In this document: positions 10,861 to 21,225 of the stretch, in pieces | Layout: every line of letters starts with the position of its first letter | Numbering within the stretch: position 1 is the first letter of the stretch | NCBI GenBank assembly: GCA_032164245.1 | Contig: JAVMKO010000006.1 | Location: 7,145,001 to 7,209,000 of the forward strand | DNA length: 64,000 nt | DNA from: Sternotherus odoratus | Lineage: Eukaryota; Chordata; Testudines; Kinosternidae | Reading direction: 5' to 3' | Notes under the pieces: model-generated | The model's input: only the letters and a program-made list of their open reading frames with translations | Database searches by the model: none | Told to the model about the DNA's origin: nothing | Translations under genes and position numbers: made by a program

Positions 10861-11272
10861 ATCAGAATCCAGAAAATCTTTGAGTCAATAGCATGATGTT
10901 AGATCCAGGTCTTTTCCAGTAATGAGGGTTGCAAGTGATTTATGATCAGTTATCAGTGTAAACAAATCCAGTCCACACTGATACCTGTAAAAGTTCTCAT
11001 GCTTGCAATCCCAAAAGGTAATCTTTGAAAGCAAAGTCTTCCAAAGGCTGTGATAAATGTAGTCTGTTTAACCCTTTCTTTGGCTAAAGGGATTTGCTGA
11101 ACCCACTCAAAGCATCCAGCTTGGAGAATGGTACAGCTCCTTTCACTTTGTGGTGTGTGTGTGTGTGGGGGGGGAAGTCATCCAGTGTTTGAAGGAAAAC
11201 TTCTCTCACAATTGCTTCATTAAGTCTTAAGATCCACATAAGTTTATAAAGCAACATGGAAAAATACAATTA
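10860..11272 (-). pseudogene. Ty3/gypsy reverse transcriptase and RNase H relic, inverted
   Basis: Read on the minus strand, from 11269 downward, the segment shows ordered RT motifs: LNEAIVRE, TLDD, VFSKLDA.SGF-like (seen as PFSKLDALSGF), TTFITAFGRLCFQRLPFGI, then after a deletion the RNase H motif LITDHKSLATL and GKDLDLT. The catalytic YMDD block and the start of RNase H are absent between PFGIAS (about 11005) and LITDHK (about 10950). The protease upstream and the integrase downstream are both on the plus strand, so this block of about 410 bp has been inverted inside the element. A (TG)n/G-run insertion at 11150-11172 breaks the RT frame. Confidence 0.75.
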
Positions 11273-11560
11273 GTATCATTCATTGAGACGTCCATGTCTA
11301 TTGTTAAGGTTAATGAAATTTAATGCAATTGCTAAATATGTTCCTGGGAAAAATCTGGTAGTAGCTGACACTTCACAGAGCCCAGCATTGCACTCAACCA
11401 CCCTTGAGCTCACAGATGACATAAAGGCAGATGTGGATGCAGCAGAAAAGAGATTAGGCCAGCTACTAAAAGCAAACGCGACAGACATTCAACTTCGGGA
11501 TGTTTTAAGTTACATTGGGGTGGCTGGCCCAAGCATCTAAAGGACATTAAGGAAGTGACA
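11273..11560 (+). pseudogene. Ty3/gypsy RNase H end and linker to integrase
   Basis: The open frame at 11283-11540 contains LLLRLMKFNAIAKYVPGKNL and VVADTSQSPAL, matching the conserved 'YVPGKxLxVADxLSRxP' that closes the RNase H/connection region of gypsy pol. The usual LSR is here TSQ. It is in the normal plus orientation, directly after the inverted block, which fixes the right breakpoint near 11270-11285. Confidence 0.75.
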
Positions 11561-11629
11561 AGAGACTACTTTGTGGTGTGTGGACCATTGAGTAATCAAA
11601 CAGACTCCTGATTAAAAGCAATTGCATTA

Positions 11630-11830
11630 TAATTCCAAATGGAATGAGTGGAAAAATCCTAAACCTCATCCATGAAGGGCATTAAGGATGAACTAAATGC
11701 TGTGAACGGGCCAACCAGTCAGCGCAGTGGCTGAGCATCAAGAAGGACATAAGGAATAAAGTATTTGCATGTGAACATTGTAGAACGAATACCAACAAAA
11801 CAAAGAACTTCTAATACCAATGCCTCAACC
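11630..11830 (+). pseudogene. Ty3/gypsy integrase N-terminal zinc domain relic
   Basis: With frame changes the stretch reads ILNLIHEGH, then ERANQS, SIKKDIRNKVFACEHC (about 11640-11785). This corresponds to the H-H-C-C zinc domain of retroviral-type integrases, with both His and both Cys positions still visible. Stops interrupt it. The domain follows the linker at the expected distance. Confidence 0.65.
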
Positions 11831-11904
11831 AGACAGACTTTGAAAGAGACTAGCTGCAGGCTTATGGAAATTCAGAAGATATCATCACCTGCTCATTCTG
11901 GAGG

Positions 11905-12101
11905 TGATGCAGTTCATTGTGGTCCGTTGTCTGTCTCTAGTTGTTATGGAACACTGCTCTTGAGTTTCTTGATAACTCGGTGACACATATACATACATAT
12001 ACATATACTTGAAAGACATAATATGTCACTGAGTTATCAAGAAGCTCAAGAGCAGTGTTCCATAACTAGAGACAGACAATGGACCACAATTAACTGCATC
12101 A
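11905..12101. repeat. imperfect inverted repeat (hairpin) in the integrase region
   Basis: Left arm 11905-11985 (81 bp) and right arm 12024-12101 (78 bp) are inverted copies that differ at only about five positions plus a 3-bp insertion (gtt) in the left arm. The spacer of 38 bp is a catata-type simple sequence. The right arm is in the sense of the integrase and contains DNGPQ, so the left arm is an inverted duplicate of it. Confidence 0.85.
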
Positions 12102-12248
12102 AAATTTTTAAGTCATTCTGAACAAAATACAATTTTGACCATATACTAGCAGCCTACATTACCCACAAGTGAATGGAGAGGCTGAGAGATGTATATAGAC
12201 AGCTAAGGAAATCCTACAGCAGGAAGAGCAATTCCTTGCTCTTCTGAG
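12024..12248 (+). pseudogene. Ty3/gypsy integrase catalytic core relic
   Basis: The stretch includes DNGPQLTAS (about 12077-12103), the region of the second catalytic aspartate of the D,D-35-E integrase core. Further on, in shifting frames, NFDH, HYPQVNGEAER-like (seen around 12150-12195) and AKEILQQEE, which contains the position of the catalytic glutamate. The first aspartate block is lost or covered by the hairpin upstream. A Penelope-like insertion splits the gene at 12249. Confidence 0.65.
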
Positions 12249-12422
12249 GTAACAAAGTCCTGTGGCACCTTAAAGACTAACTATAAAGTTTTGAAGCATA
12301 AGCTTTCGTGGGCTAATACCCACTTCGTCGGATGCAAGCTTATAGTTTATAGTTAGTCTTTAAGGTGCCACAGGACTTTGTTACCTCTGTTATTCCAGAC
12401 TAACACGGCTACCTCTCTGATT
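12249..12422 (-). mobile_element. palindromic Penelope-like repeat (copy a)
   Basis: An insertion in the gypsy integrase flanked by a 14-bp duplication cttgctcttctgag (12235-12248 and 12423-12436). Arms 12249-12285 and 12348-12384 are perfect inverted repeats of 37 bp. The element closes with 'gactaacacggctacctctc'. On the minus strand the centre reads CCGACGA, a stem GTGGGT/GCCCAC, then GAAA, GC-TTAT-GC, the layout of a minimal hammerhead ribozyme (12304-12331). The long duplication, inverted structure and hammerhead-like core together suggest a Penelope-like retroelement fragment rather than a DNA transposon. Assignment is inferred. Confidence 0.65.
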
Positions 12423-12960
12423 CTTGCTCTTCTGAGTTACAGATCAACACCAATAGTGGCTACTGGATATAGTCCAGCCCTGCTCCTGATGGGAAGACAA
12501 CTCAGAACAACTGTTCCAACTTTGGAAAAGAACATATTTCCAGAGTGGCCAGATATGAAAAGCGTAGCCAAATCAGACAAAAAGGCTAAAAGAATTTATG
12601 AATACTTTTTACAATTACAGTATTGTCACTCAGAGTACAACCAGGTGTAGAACCTGGTGACCATGTTCGTGTCAAATTGGATGGAGAAAAAGGATGGACA
12701 ACTCCAGCTGTTGTAAAGAAAATAATTCAGTGCCCAGATCAAACGTGTTTGAGAACAACTGTGAAGAGTTTAACAAACTATAGACACCTACAGCTTGTTC
12801 CCCAGAGAAAAACATCAACAGAGCAAACCGTAGCAACTGCAGATGCAGAACAAGATGATGACTCAGGGATTCCAAACAGACCATAGCCAGTCATTGTAAC
12901 TATTGAACACCCAGATGACTAAGTTGTTGCACATTCTGGTCATGTAATTAGAAAACCAAT
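12423..12960 (+). pseudogene. Ty3/gypsy integrase C-terminal part
   Basis: The frame resumes after the insertion with LLSYRSTPIVATGYSP and ALLLMGRQLRTTVPTL (12431-12530), the conserved 'YRSTPxxxGYSPxELLMGR' block that follows the integrase core in vertebrate gypsy elements. A frameshift near 12640 moves the sense to another frame, with VEPGDHVRVK (a 'PGDxVxV' motif, the SH3-like C-terminal domain) at about 12645-12675. The last recognisable coding sequence is near 12960. Confidence 0.75.
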
Positions 12961-13042
12961 AGGATTCGGAGACACTTAACAGACTGATACGTACCGAACT
13001 TCAGACAGCCTAATATTGTAAATGGTAGTAATGTAAAACTTG

Positions 13043-13374
13043 GAGTATGTCTTCACTACACGACTGATTGAGTAGTGATCAGTGGTATCAATCATTACCT
13101 GCCGATACTACTGATTGGCGGGTAGTGATCGATTTTCTGGTGATTGATTTATCGTGTCTCATTAAGTCACGATAAATCGACCGCGAAAGGCGCTCCTGTC
13201 TACTCCGGAACTCCAGCTTGCCGAGAGGTGCAAGCTGGAGTCGATGGGAGAGCCCACTGCCACCGTGAGGACGGCAGGTAAGTTGGCCGAAGATGTGCCA
13301 ACTTCAGCTACGTTATTCATGTAGCTGAAGTCGCGTATCTTCGGTCGATCCCTCCCCCTAGTGTAGACCAGCCC
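13043..13374 (-). mobile_element. Harbinger-like MITE (family H, copy 1)
   Basis: The termini are gagtatgtcttcactacac and gtgtagaccagccc, inverted relative to each other, flanked by TTG (13040-13042) and TTA (13375-13377). Inside are an AT-rich hairpin 'gatttatcgtgtctc...gtcacgataaatc' and a second hairpin 'cttcagctacgttattcatgtagctgaag'. Copies at 19642, 24627 and 44913 show the same order of blocks. TIRs starting GG and TTA/TAA flanks fit PIF/Harbinger. There is no transposase. It lies between the gypsy coding region and the probable 3' LTR. Confidence 0.65.
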
Positions 13375-13387
13375 TTAGAGGGGAACA

Positions 13388-13790
13388 TGTAATAGAATGC
13401 TAAACGGCATTATATTATTTTGCCACTAGGTGGCACTGTGTGTAAAATACTTTATTTAAAGGGACCTCAGCCATACCTGGCAGAACATGAAAGGATCTTA
13501 TGATGGAGACATCTGGTGCCTATAAGCAAGCTCCTCAGAGCTTTCCAGTCCATACCTGGTACAGAAGTACAGAACAGTAAGGAAATCCAAAACCGCCAGG
13601 GTCACCAAAGTAAGGCCCCAAACCTGTGATGTGTAGTACTGGGGAAGAGTGCAGTGATTGTATGGAGCCCCTATGAAATCTATAGGGTCCAGGTGGATGC
13701 AGCAGTTCATCTGCATGTTACCTATTACCTGCATAGGACATATTACATCATTTCATCATAGGTAGACTGCCCCTTGCAGAAATTGTGTAC
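13388..13790 (+). mobile_element. probable 3' LTR of the gypsy element
   Basis: A purine-rich stretch 'agaggggaaca' (13377-13387) that could serve as polypurine tract precedes TGTAATAGAATGC, a TG start typical of an LTR. It lies at the expected place after the integrase, although a Harbinger-like insertion separates them. The right end is not clear, and the matching 5' LTR was not found upstream of the gag. It contains a CTCF-like motif at 13423. Confidence 0.4.
13423..13436 (+). promoter_or_regulatory. CTCF-like motif
   Basis: CCACTAGGTGGCAC matches the CTCF core CCASYAGRKGGCRS at all 14 positions by eye. It lies in the probable gypsy LTR. Occupancy is unknown. Confidence 0.5.
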
Positions 13791-13799
13791 ATGGAGGAT

Positions 13800-16700
13800 T
13801 GAGGGGCCCCTGCACCTTGCTTAATGTTCTGCACCTTCCCCTGCCTCTACGGGAACCGACAACCCGTTCCATCCAGGTATGCTTTTACCCCGCACCCATT
13901 GCTGCTACATCTCCAAGTCTACCCTTCCTGCTCTGCTCGGTGGCGGTGATGAAGCCCGGGTCTTGCGGTGCAGTGCACAAACAGTGGAAAAATTAGAGCT
14001 GGACTGTGAAAAAGCAATGTTAATATTCACGTCTCAAAATCTGCTCTGAGGTCAAGTATCTCCTGCCTTTGCCAGTATAAAGAACCCAGATGTTTTTCTA
14101 TTTATTTAGGCAACCTTTCCGAATACAGGTTAGCAAGCTAAAAACTTTACATTTGTACTGTTCAGGATCCCTGTTTGAAAAGTCCCAGGCATAAAATACA
14201 CGCTGTGAAACAGAAGGTCAGGGTGCTGAAGTGATTTAAGAGGCTTCGTTTCGACTAAAGAATTTTGATGGGGTCTGTGCATTTGTTGGGTTTCTGGATT
14301 CTAATATCAATGAGAGAATTAAATCATTATATTAAAACATCAAAACCCTAATGCTTTGTTTTTATTGGCAGGGGCCAAAATGAGCTAATTCAAATGCCAT
14401 GAAATATCAATCTTTTTTTTCGCTGATGAATAATAAGACCTCTGGCCGCTCGTGATAGTAAATTTCATAATGTCAGTGATTCCAACAGTTTGAATCCTAA
14501 ACATGAAGAAATGTGTTTTACCACCCCCTCTCCCCCCCTTTCTTTCTGTACTACTGTCAGGAAGTTTTGTGGCAAATAAGCCAAAATATATAGATTAGAA
14601 CATATCATTCACATATGCCATATGGATGCCAAAGTATGAATACCCACAGCAAACCTTCTCCCAGGTGGTCTGAATTTGCTTATAGCTGGGCCCTGTAAGC
14701 AGATTTAATATTTCATAAGCACTACTCCATCTCATGCCTCCATTATTGACACCACATGGATGTCAGGAAATTGGTTCTTTCTGGGAACAGTTTGCAGAAA
14801 TATGCAGCCTGTCAGCTCCTTTCTCCTGGGGTACATTAACAGAGAGGTTCACGATTACAAGTAATGAACCTCCGCCAGATGTCTGCAGCCACTCAGCTCC
14901 AACTTTAACTTCGACGTATGATATGGATTGGACAAGATGGATTATTTGTGGATATAATATAACAACTTTGCACACAAAAAAACGTGGAATTCCCAATTAT
15001 TGCAATAGAGGCTAAGTATTCAGAAGTGGAGGAATGCTGAGCTTATCCTCTGTATAAACAACAACAACCAAAGAGGAAATAAGTTCTGGCATTTCCCCTT
15101 CTCGAAACGACAAATGTTCCCATGCTGTTTTAATTCTTCCTCTTTACGGTGCCGTTTATGTTACACACATTAAAGTTAAGTCACGTCTTTAATAAGATGG
15201 AACCTGGAAGTGAGGTTTAGGGAGAACGGAGCTGGGCTTCTTAGCTTCATTCCGCACTTGGAGAGCACACACAGGGAGGATGGGCTCTACCAAAGCAAAC
15301 AATTTTAATTGTCGTCTTCCATGGAAAATGGAATCCAGTCATTCCCCGCTGAAGCGCGTGCCCACAGATTTCTCTCTATATGGTGGGATGCTGATTTTAG
15401 CAAATTGGCTGCATGAAAAAGTGAAGTTTCTTGGGTAAAAATCTGCCTACACATGATGCATAGGCTTCTGGGGTTATAAATTATGAGATGGCTATTTCAA
15501 GGGCTACAGAAAGTAATTGGGACACATCTGTCTTCCTTTGAATTCGATTAAGAGCGATAATTCCATCCCAATACTCTCTTAAGGTATGTTCGTCAGGCTC
15601 GGATGAATGCATGCTGCACTATCTTTCAGTTAAATCACCAGTCTCTTGGTACCCGAGCTGTAAGACTGGGCTCTCCTTTGGGAAGTATTTGTACATCTTC
15701 AAGGGCTGTGCTACAGCCCTGTTTGATGTGGACCGTCAAGATAAAATTACTGTGCTCCAGATGTTACGGTTTAACTCAAAATGTTTGTACACAGGGATTT
15801 CCTTGGTGGTTGAGGAGAAGAGAATCAAAACAGAGTCAGTTACTCATGCGTCTATTTCTAGCGCATGCTTTGCTCTGATAGGCTTTAGGAGGAGGATTTC
15901 GAGAGAGGCTTTATAAACAGGCATTTCTTTTTCACAGAGGAGTTTTGTTTATTGGGCAACATGCAGAGTAGATCTTTTCAAGACTAACATTTTGTTAAAA
16001 ATGGAATTGTTGATTTAAACCATCATCCCCCCCACCCGCAGCCTCGCCCCCTTCGTGTCCCCCCCCTGCTCTAACCAATCTGTTTCACGAGGACCAGAAG
16101 GTAAAGGGGGAAAATTCTATTCAATACCCCTCAGAGCAGCCTGTGGTGGAGACATGTGGGTCCCGTGTCAAAGGCCGACTGCTGCTCCCATGTGCAGGAG
16201 CATGACTAAGCCAACAAGATTTAGACTCAGTCTGGGTCAACCACAGGAAGAGGGCTTCCAGGAGTATGAGCAAGACACACGCAGAGTGTGTCGGAATCCC
16301 ACTGCTGACACCAACCGATGCAAACTGGAAATTCCTTCTCCAGTGGAGGAAAGGCCTAAAAGTCTGTCAGTCTTCTCAGAGAAGTCCTACACACGGACAG
16401 CCCCATCCTGCTGCCGCCGAAGTCAGTGTCAAGCCTCCTATCAACCTCAATCTGACAAGCAGCCAGCCCCTATCATTGATGGGCCCTCGTAGGTCATCCT
16501 ACGGTGGGCTTCTCCTGGCGGCAAGTGCTAGGCCACTCCACAAACCAGTCAGAAAGCAAAGTGTGCAAAGCAAAGTGGGTTAGTTTCTGCAGAGGAGTCC
16601 CAAAACGATACACACCCCCTACAAACCTTCTCCCACACACTCTAAATAGAACAGGCGAGTCCTTCAACCCTTCACAGGCCTACAGGCAAGGACATGGCCC

Positions 16701-17240
16701 TTTCAAGGCCCAGCTCCAGTAAGGCCCAAAGTCCATCAACAGCAATTCCAAGAGGTTCAATTGGGCCCCCTGCCTATAAAGCCCCTTGCAACCTTGCTCT
16801 CATGCAGCCCCTGTGCTACCAATGCTCCCTTTAGCCCCACTCCCTCCCAGTCATCTCCAGATGGCCAAGGAGATGTTTCTCATCTATCTCTGCACAGCAG
16901 GATTTGGCTTTGGGGCACTGTACAAATGTTTCATATTATTAATAATGATGGTAGGCAGTTGCATGTGGCCAGCCGGCGGAGCCGGCTTCCCCTGCCTGCC
17001 TCAATCGTCTCTGAGAGCTAACAAGCCCAAGCTAGTGCTGGAGAAACTTGGAAGGTTTGGAGTATAGGGGCATCTGGAGTTTGAATGATAGCAGGTGGAG
17101 TCTCCTCCATGTGAGCTGCCAACCCTCAATAACCCCATCCCACCACGCTTGTGATCTTTAGGGAGCAGGGACGTCCAGTTGTTTTCTCATGATGTGTCTG
17201 CGGGGAGTAGGCAGAGCCAGTCCCAGCTCAGTGGGGGGTA
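13800..17240. other. unassigned, largely unique-looking sequence
   Basis: No repeat family is recognised. Two overlapping plus-strand open frames (16055-16492, 145 codons, and 16266-16583) have no domain I recognise, and no splice-site or promoter context makes them convincing. Parts (14340-14520, 15280-15600) have the even, AT-rich, repeat-free look of conserved non-coding elements, but that cannot be tested without alignment. Confidence 0.4.
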
Positions 17241-17248
17241 TCGCCCTA

Positions 17249-17367
17249 GTGACCAGATAGTAGGTGTGAAAAATCCAGACAGTGGGTGGGGAGTAATTGG
17301 CACCTATATAAGAAAAAGCCCCAAATATTGGGACTGTCCCTATAAAAATCAGGACATCTGGTCACCC
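17249..17367 (+). mobile_element. 119-bp TA-flanked MITE (family T, copy 1)
   Basis: The element begins gtgaccagat and ends catctggtcaccc, with TA on both sides (17247-17248, 17368-17369). The interior reads 'gtgtgaaaaatccag', 'cctatataagaaaaagcccc' and 'gggactgtccctataaaaa'. Copies at 33785-33903 and 41832-41950 have exactly the same length. A TA target duplication fits the Tc1/mariner superfamily. It is far too short to code for anything. Confidence 0.75.
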
Positions 17368-17369
17368 TA

Positions 17370-19197
17370 CATCTCCTTCCTCTGCACCCTGTGAGTTATG
17401 TGGCTAGCTGTAGGGAATCAAAGCCTGCATTCCCCCACCAAAATCAATCAGGAGATGGCCAGGTAAGGGACTGCACTGGTTGGACCATAGGAATCTGTAG
17501 CAAGCCCAACAGTAATTGTTCTCAACTAGCAGAACATTTGGGCTAGACCAGCTGTCCCACCAAAGGATTTTACCAGCATATTTTGTGCCTAGGACTTGCT
17601 TGTTTCCAAGTACCTACCATCAGAGTAGTGCCCATGTCTCAAGCTCTAGGTGCCTGCCGTCTCTCTGCTCAAAAGAATAGAAGCTGGGGAGGGAGGAGAT
17701 AACTAAGGGGGAATTGTGGGAGGCAGACCAATTGTAGGGAGTACAGTGTTGTGGTGGAGAGGATGGAGAAGATCCATCTAGTGAAAATTATGAGTTGAAA
17801 AAGTTCATCAGGTTCCCACCAGTTCTAGATGGACAACCAGGCGTTGGAACAGAGCAATGGGTCTCTCAGGGGACTGGCCCTCCAGATGAAACCAAATAGG
17901 GACCAATTTAAAGATCCTAATGGGATCTTCTGGAGTTTGTACTAGGAATGGGGAGTGAAGCCTGCTCCGCAGGCCGAGAGGGAAGTGGAATCCCTTGTGC
18001 CGGCTTATCCCTACAGGCATTCGAGTCATGCCCGTGGACACGGGCCTGGGCTCAGATGACCCAAACCCATCTGCGTGTGTGCCGGTGTTGGAAGGCTGAG
18101 GAGGGGGAAGGCCTGTGTGAGGTGTGGGGGGGATTGCAGTCCATGGGGTTGAAGGGTGGGAGGGGGGAGCGCTGCGGAATAGTGAGGGGTGAAGGGATTG
18201 ATTTGTCCTGGACTCTTGCAGGGAGGTGCAACCTCCTGACCCCAGATCTGTTCCTAGAGAATCTCTGCAGTTCCCTGACTGAGTAAAACTGTGCTTCTCT
18301 GCTGTCCCTACCCCTCCTGTAGCCCTCTCCAATGGCCTCAAGCCACCCTGCCTCTTTGGGATCTGTCATCATTTATGATTTGCATCCTGGTAGCGGCTGA
18401 TAGCCCCAACAGAGCTCTGGACCCCATTGTGTTAGGAGCCACACGTGCTTATACTGGGACACAGACAGTCCAGACACCCTGGAGGCTTTGGGTTCATGTC
18501 CCAGCTCTGCCAGAGCCCTAGCCCAGGGCCCCACATTGGCTGTTGCTATGGGAATGACGGTAGCCGTGAACCTCCATTGCCTCATTCCTCTGAGCAATCC
18601 CTGCAGCATTTCAAGGAGGGAGAATTGTATATTCAAAGCCCAGCTGAAAGGCAAAGCTTCAAACACACACCCTGCAGTCACCTCTTGGATCCTTCCGAGC
18701 AGCCCTGGAATCACGAGGCCTGTTGATGTTAGGGCAGCACTATGCTGAAAACACATCCTCTCCTGGTGTTATGTTCGCCTTTCCCCTCCTCTTCCACTCC
18801 GCGCGCCAGCAACATCGCCGGCACCTGTAGCCACAGATGAGGTGTGCTTGGCAGCTGGACAGACCAGATGCCAAGCTCTAATGTATTTTTCCAGTAATAG
18901 CATCTGGAGCTCAGGCTGGCTTCCTGTTGGCACCTGGAACCACTGGTGCCTAGGGTGGTGGTCTTGGAACTGCCTGCTGCTCTGAGGTAGGACTGGCTGA
19001 CGAAGGGCTGTCGGAGAGGAAGGCACCCACTGCGAGACTCGCTGTGTGAGAATGAGCCCTCCTGATGTTTCCTAGGCTATCCACGGAGAAGGCCCTTTTG
19101 TAGCATGAAAGGAATGTTCCTCCAATCTCCGCCCGGCCCCATTCGTAGTAGTGTGTTCTGAGTGAGCCATGTGGACCCCTTTCTTCTCTGTGCCTCA
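17370..19197. other. unassigned sequence
   Basis: No gene is supported. Open frames of up to 177 codons on the minus strand (17808-18341) are proline- and serine-rich and overlap other frames of similar length in the same GC-rich DNA, which argues for chance. Confidence 0.4.
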
Positions 19198-19210
19198 CTT
19201 GGGTGTTAAG

Positions 19211-19404
19211 GTAACAAAGTCCTGTGGCACCTTAAAGACTAACTATAAAGTTTTGAAGCATGAGCTTTCATGGGCTAATACCCACGACGAAGTGGGTATT
19301 AGCCCACGAAAGCTCATGCTTCAAAACTTTATAGTTAGTCTTTAAGGTGCCACAGGACTTTGTTACCTCTGCTATTCCAGACTAACACGGCTACCTCTCT
19401 GATT
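19211..19404 (+). mobile_element. Penelope-like repeat forming a 75-bp-arm palindrome (copy b)
   Basis: Arms 19211-19285 and 19292-19366 are inverted copies identical at 74 of 75 positions, separated by six bases (gacgaa). A 13-bp duplication cttgggtgttaag flanks the element (19198-19210 and 19405-19417). The 3' unit 'gactaacacggctacctctc' is the same as in copy a. The right arm holds GACGA, a stem GTGGGT/GCCCAC, GAAA (19308-19311), then GC-TCAT-GC-T, a hammerhead-like core whose first bases are lost at the palindrome centre. The intact duplication shows that the whole palindrome was inserted as one unit or arose within it soon after. Confidence 0.75.
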
Positions 19405-19641
19405 CTTGGGTGTTAAGGGTTCTTTGGCACATGGGCTGCCTCCCACCCTTCCACGGGGAATATTTTTATCTGCAGCTCACCTGAGGCCTCTCTGCCGAGC
19501 AAGTCCTAAAAGCTGTACCTTTTGGAGCTCTGGGGTGTATATAAATTCACCCTCCCACCAACACTAACCAATGCCCAAGTAGGCAGATCCCAGGAGAGTT
19601 TCAAATTTGGGTCTATGAGTTCCTCAGCTTTCCTTCGCTTA

Positions 19642-19959
19642 GGGCTGGTCTCCACTACGGGGGGGGGGGGGGGAGGGGGGGAGGGGAAATCGACTGCAGA
19701 TACGCAACTTCATCTACGTAAATCACGTAGCTGAAGTTTGCGTATCTGCAGCCGACTTACCGTCCGTCCTCATGGTGGCAGCGGGCGGCGGCGCGCTCCC
19801 CCGTCGACTCCAGCTTGCGCCTCCCGGCAAGCTGGAGTTGAGTAGTTGATGGGGGCACCGCGAGCGATCGATTTCTCACGTCTTCATAAGACGCGAGAAA
19901 TCGATTGCCAGAAAAATCGATCGCTACCTGCCAATTTGGCGGGTAGTGAAGACGTACTC
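19642..19959 (+). mobile_element. Harbinger-like MITE (family H, copy 2)
   Basis: It starts gggctggtctccactac and ends gtagtgaagacgtactc, flanked on both sides by TTA (19639-19641, 19960-19962). A G-run lies at 19660-19682. Internal hairpins are 'cttcatctacgtaaatcacgtagctgaag' (given in two parts) and 'gatttctcacgtc/gacgcgagaaatc', followed by 'ggcgggtagtg'. This copy gives the clearest target duplication of the family. Confidence 0.7.
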
Positions 19960-20879
19960 TTAGACAGACATAATACTATTTGTTCGTTCTTCATTCCCAA
20001 TTTCCCTAAACCCCTTTATGATGCTCCAGTGTTTAGCAGGAGTGCCCGAGCTGGGATGGAGAATCGGCCTCAGTATATTAAATTGGCATAAACAGATTGG
20101 TGCTAAATTCAGATCTGGGGTAACTGACAACTCCCTTCAAGGTCAATGAAGTGGTGCCTACTTATGTCAGGTCCGAATTTGGCTCGTCAATTAGAGTGGC
20201 ATGGTCTCCAGCCCACATAACTGTTGTATAATTTCACACTGTCACCATACAACTAGATGTCAGATTTGTGTGACATACTGCAAATTGTACCGTAACTAGC
20301 TGGTTCTTTCTCGCCAGCTACTTCTATGGGCTTCATCACCATGGTTCAGAGGATAGCAAGACACTCTGTTTCTCTCCGTGCACTGTGCTATCAAAGCAGC
20401 CGGCTTCACTTAGGTCAGGCTGAGAACACTTTGTTCTTGGATGCTGATTACGCTGTGGTTGCTAGGACAAAGACCTATGAGCCAGCATAAATCATAGTTT
20501 AAAGTTTTTAATGACAACACAGGGGAAACATTAGTTTAAGGATCATTTAATATAAGCCACATTGTTTCAATTTGGAAGCTTTAAAAAGATCAATATCAGG
20601 AACCAACTGAATCCAGACCTTCAAGGCAACAAGTGGAACTATTAATCTGAGACTCACCACATAGAAACACAGGAATCAAGACTGGACAATAGACTAATCC
20701 AACAGTAGCTTGACTTGTGAGCCATTCTTGTAGGGTTTGAATTCTGAGCTATTCACTCCATCCTTTGGGAGGGAAACTATTTTATAGACCAAGGAGACCG
20801 CAGTGGAGATTCCAGCTTGGGGCCCTCAATGAGAATTGAGAAGACAGTGGATTTTTTTGGTTTGGTGGCAATTTAGAAA

Positions 20880-21225
20880 AAGAAAAAAAATTATTAATTT
20901 CAGGTCAAACAATGTTTCGTTCAACCCGGAATGAAACGTTTCATTTCAATGTTGAGCCTTTAAACATGCTTAATCTTAGTACATTTGAAGGAACTATCAA
21001 AACACAAAGTAATTTTGAACTGAAACACTGAGATTTTGTTTCAAAAATGCCAAAGAAAAATATTTTGATTTTCCTGGTTTTTATTTTGTTTTTTGTGACC
21101 TCACAAAAAGCGCATATTCACAAAACATTTCAGGGTCGCCAATTTATCGCAGTGAAAAGTTTCAGCATTCAAAACCCAGCACCATTCTCCATATTTTTCT
21201 TCACCCCCAGCACATTTGGAAAGCG
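20880..21225. repeat. TTTC/GAAA-rich inverted repeat, probable old MITE
   Basis: Runs such as caatgtttcgttcaa, ggaatgaaacgtttcatttc and caaaacatttcagg recur in opposite senses along about 340 bp. Similar material is found at 35210-35545, 56255-56440 and 63720-63840. Exact ends are not visible. Confidence 0.4.

Noticed and set aside
16055..16583. Two overlapping plus-strand open frames (145 and 105 codons)
   Set aside because: The two frames overlap and neither shows a known motif; a real exon should be preferred in one frame only.
17808..18372. Minus-strand frames of 177 and 106 codons
   Set aside because: They are shadows of the same GC-rich DNA in different frames, with proline-rich low-complexity content.
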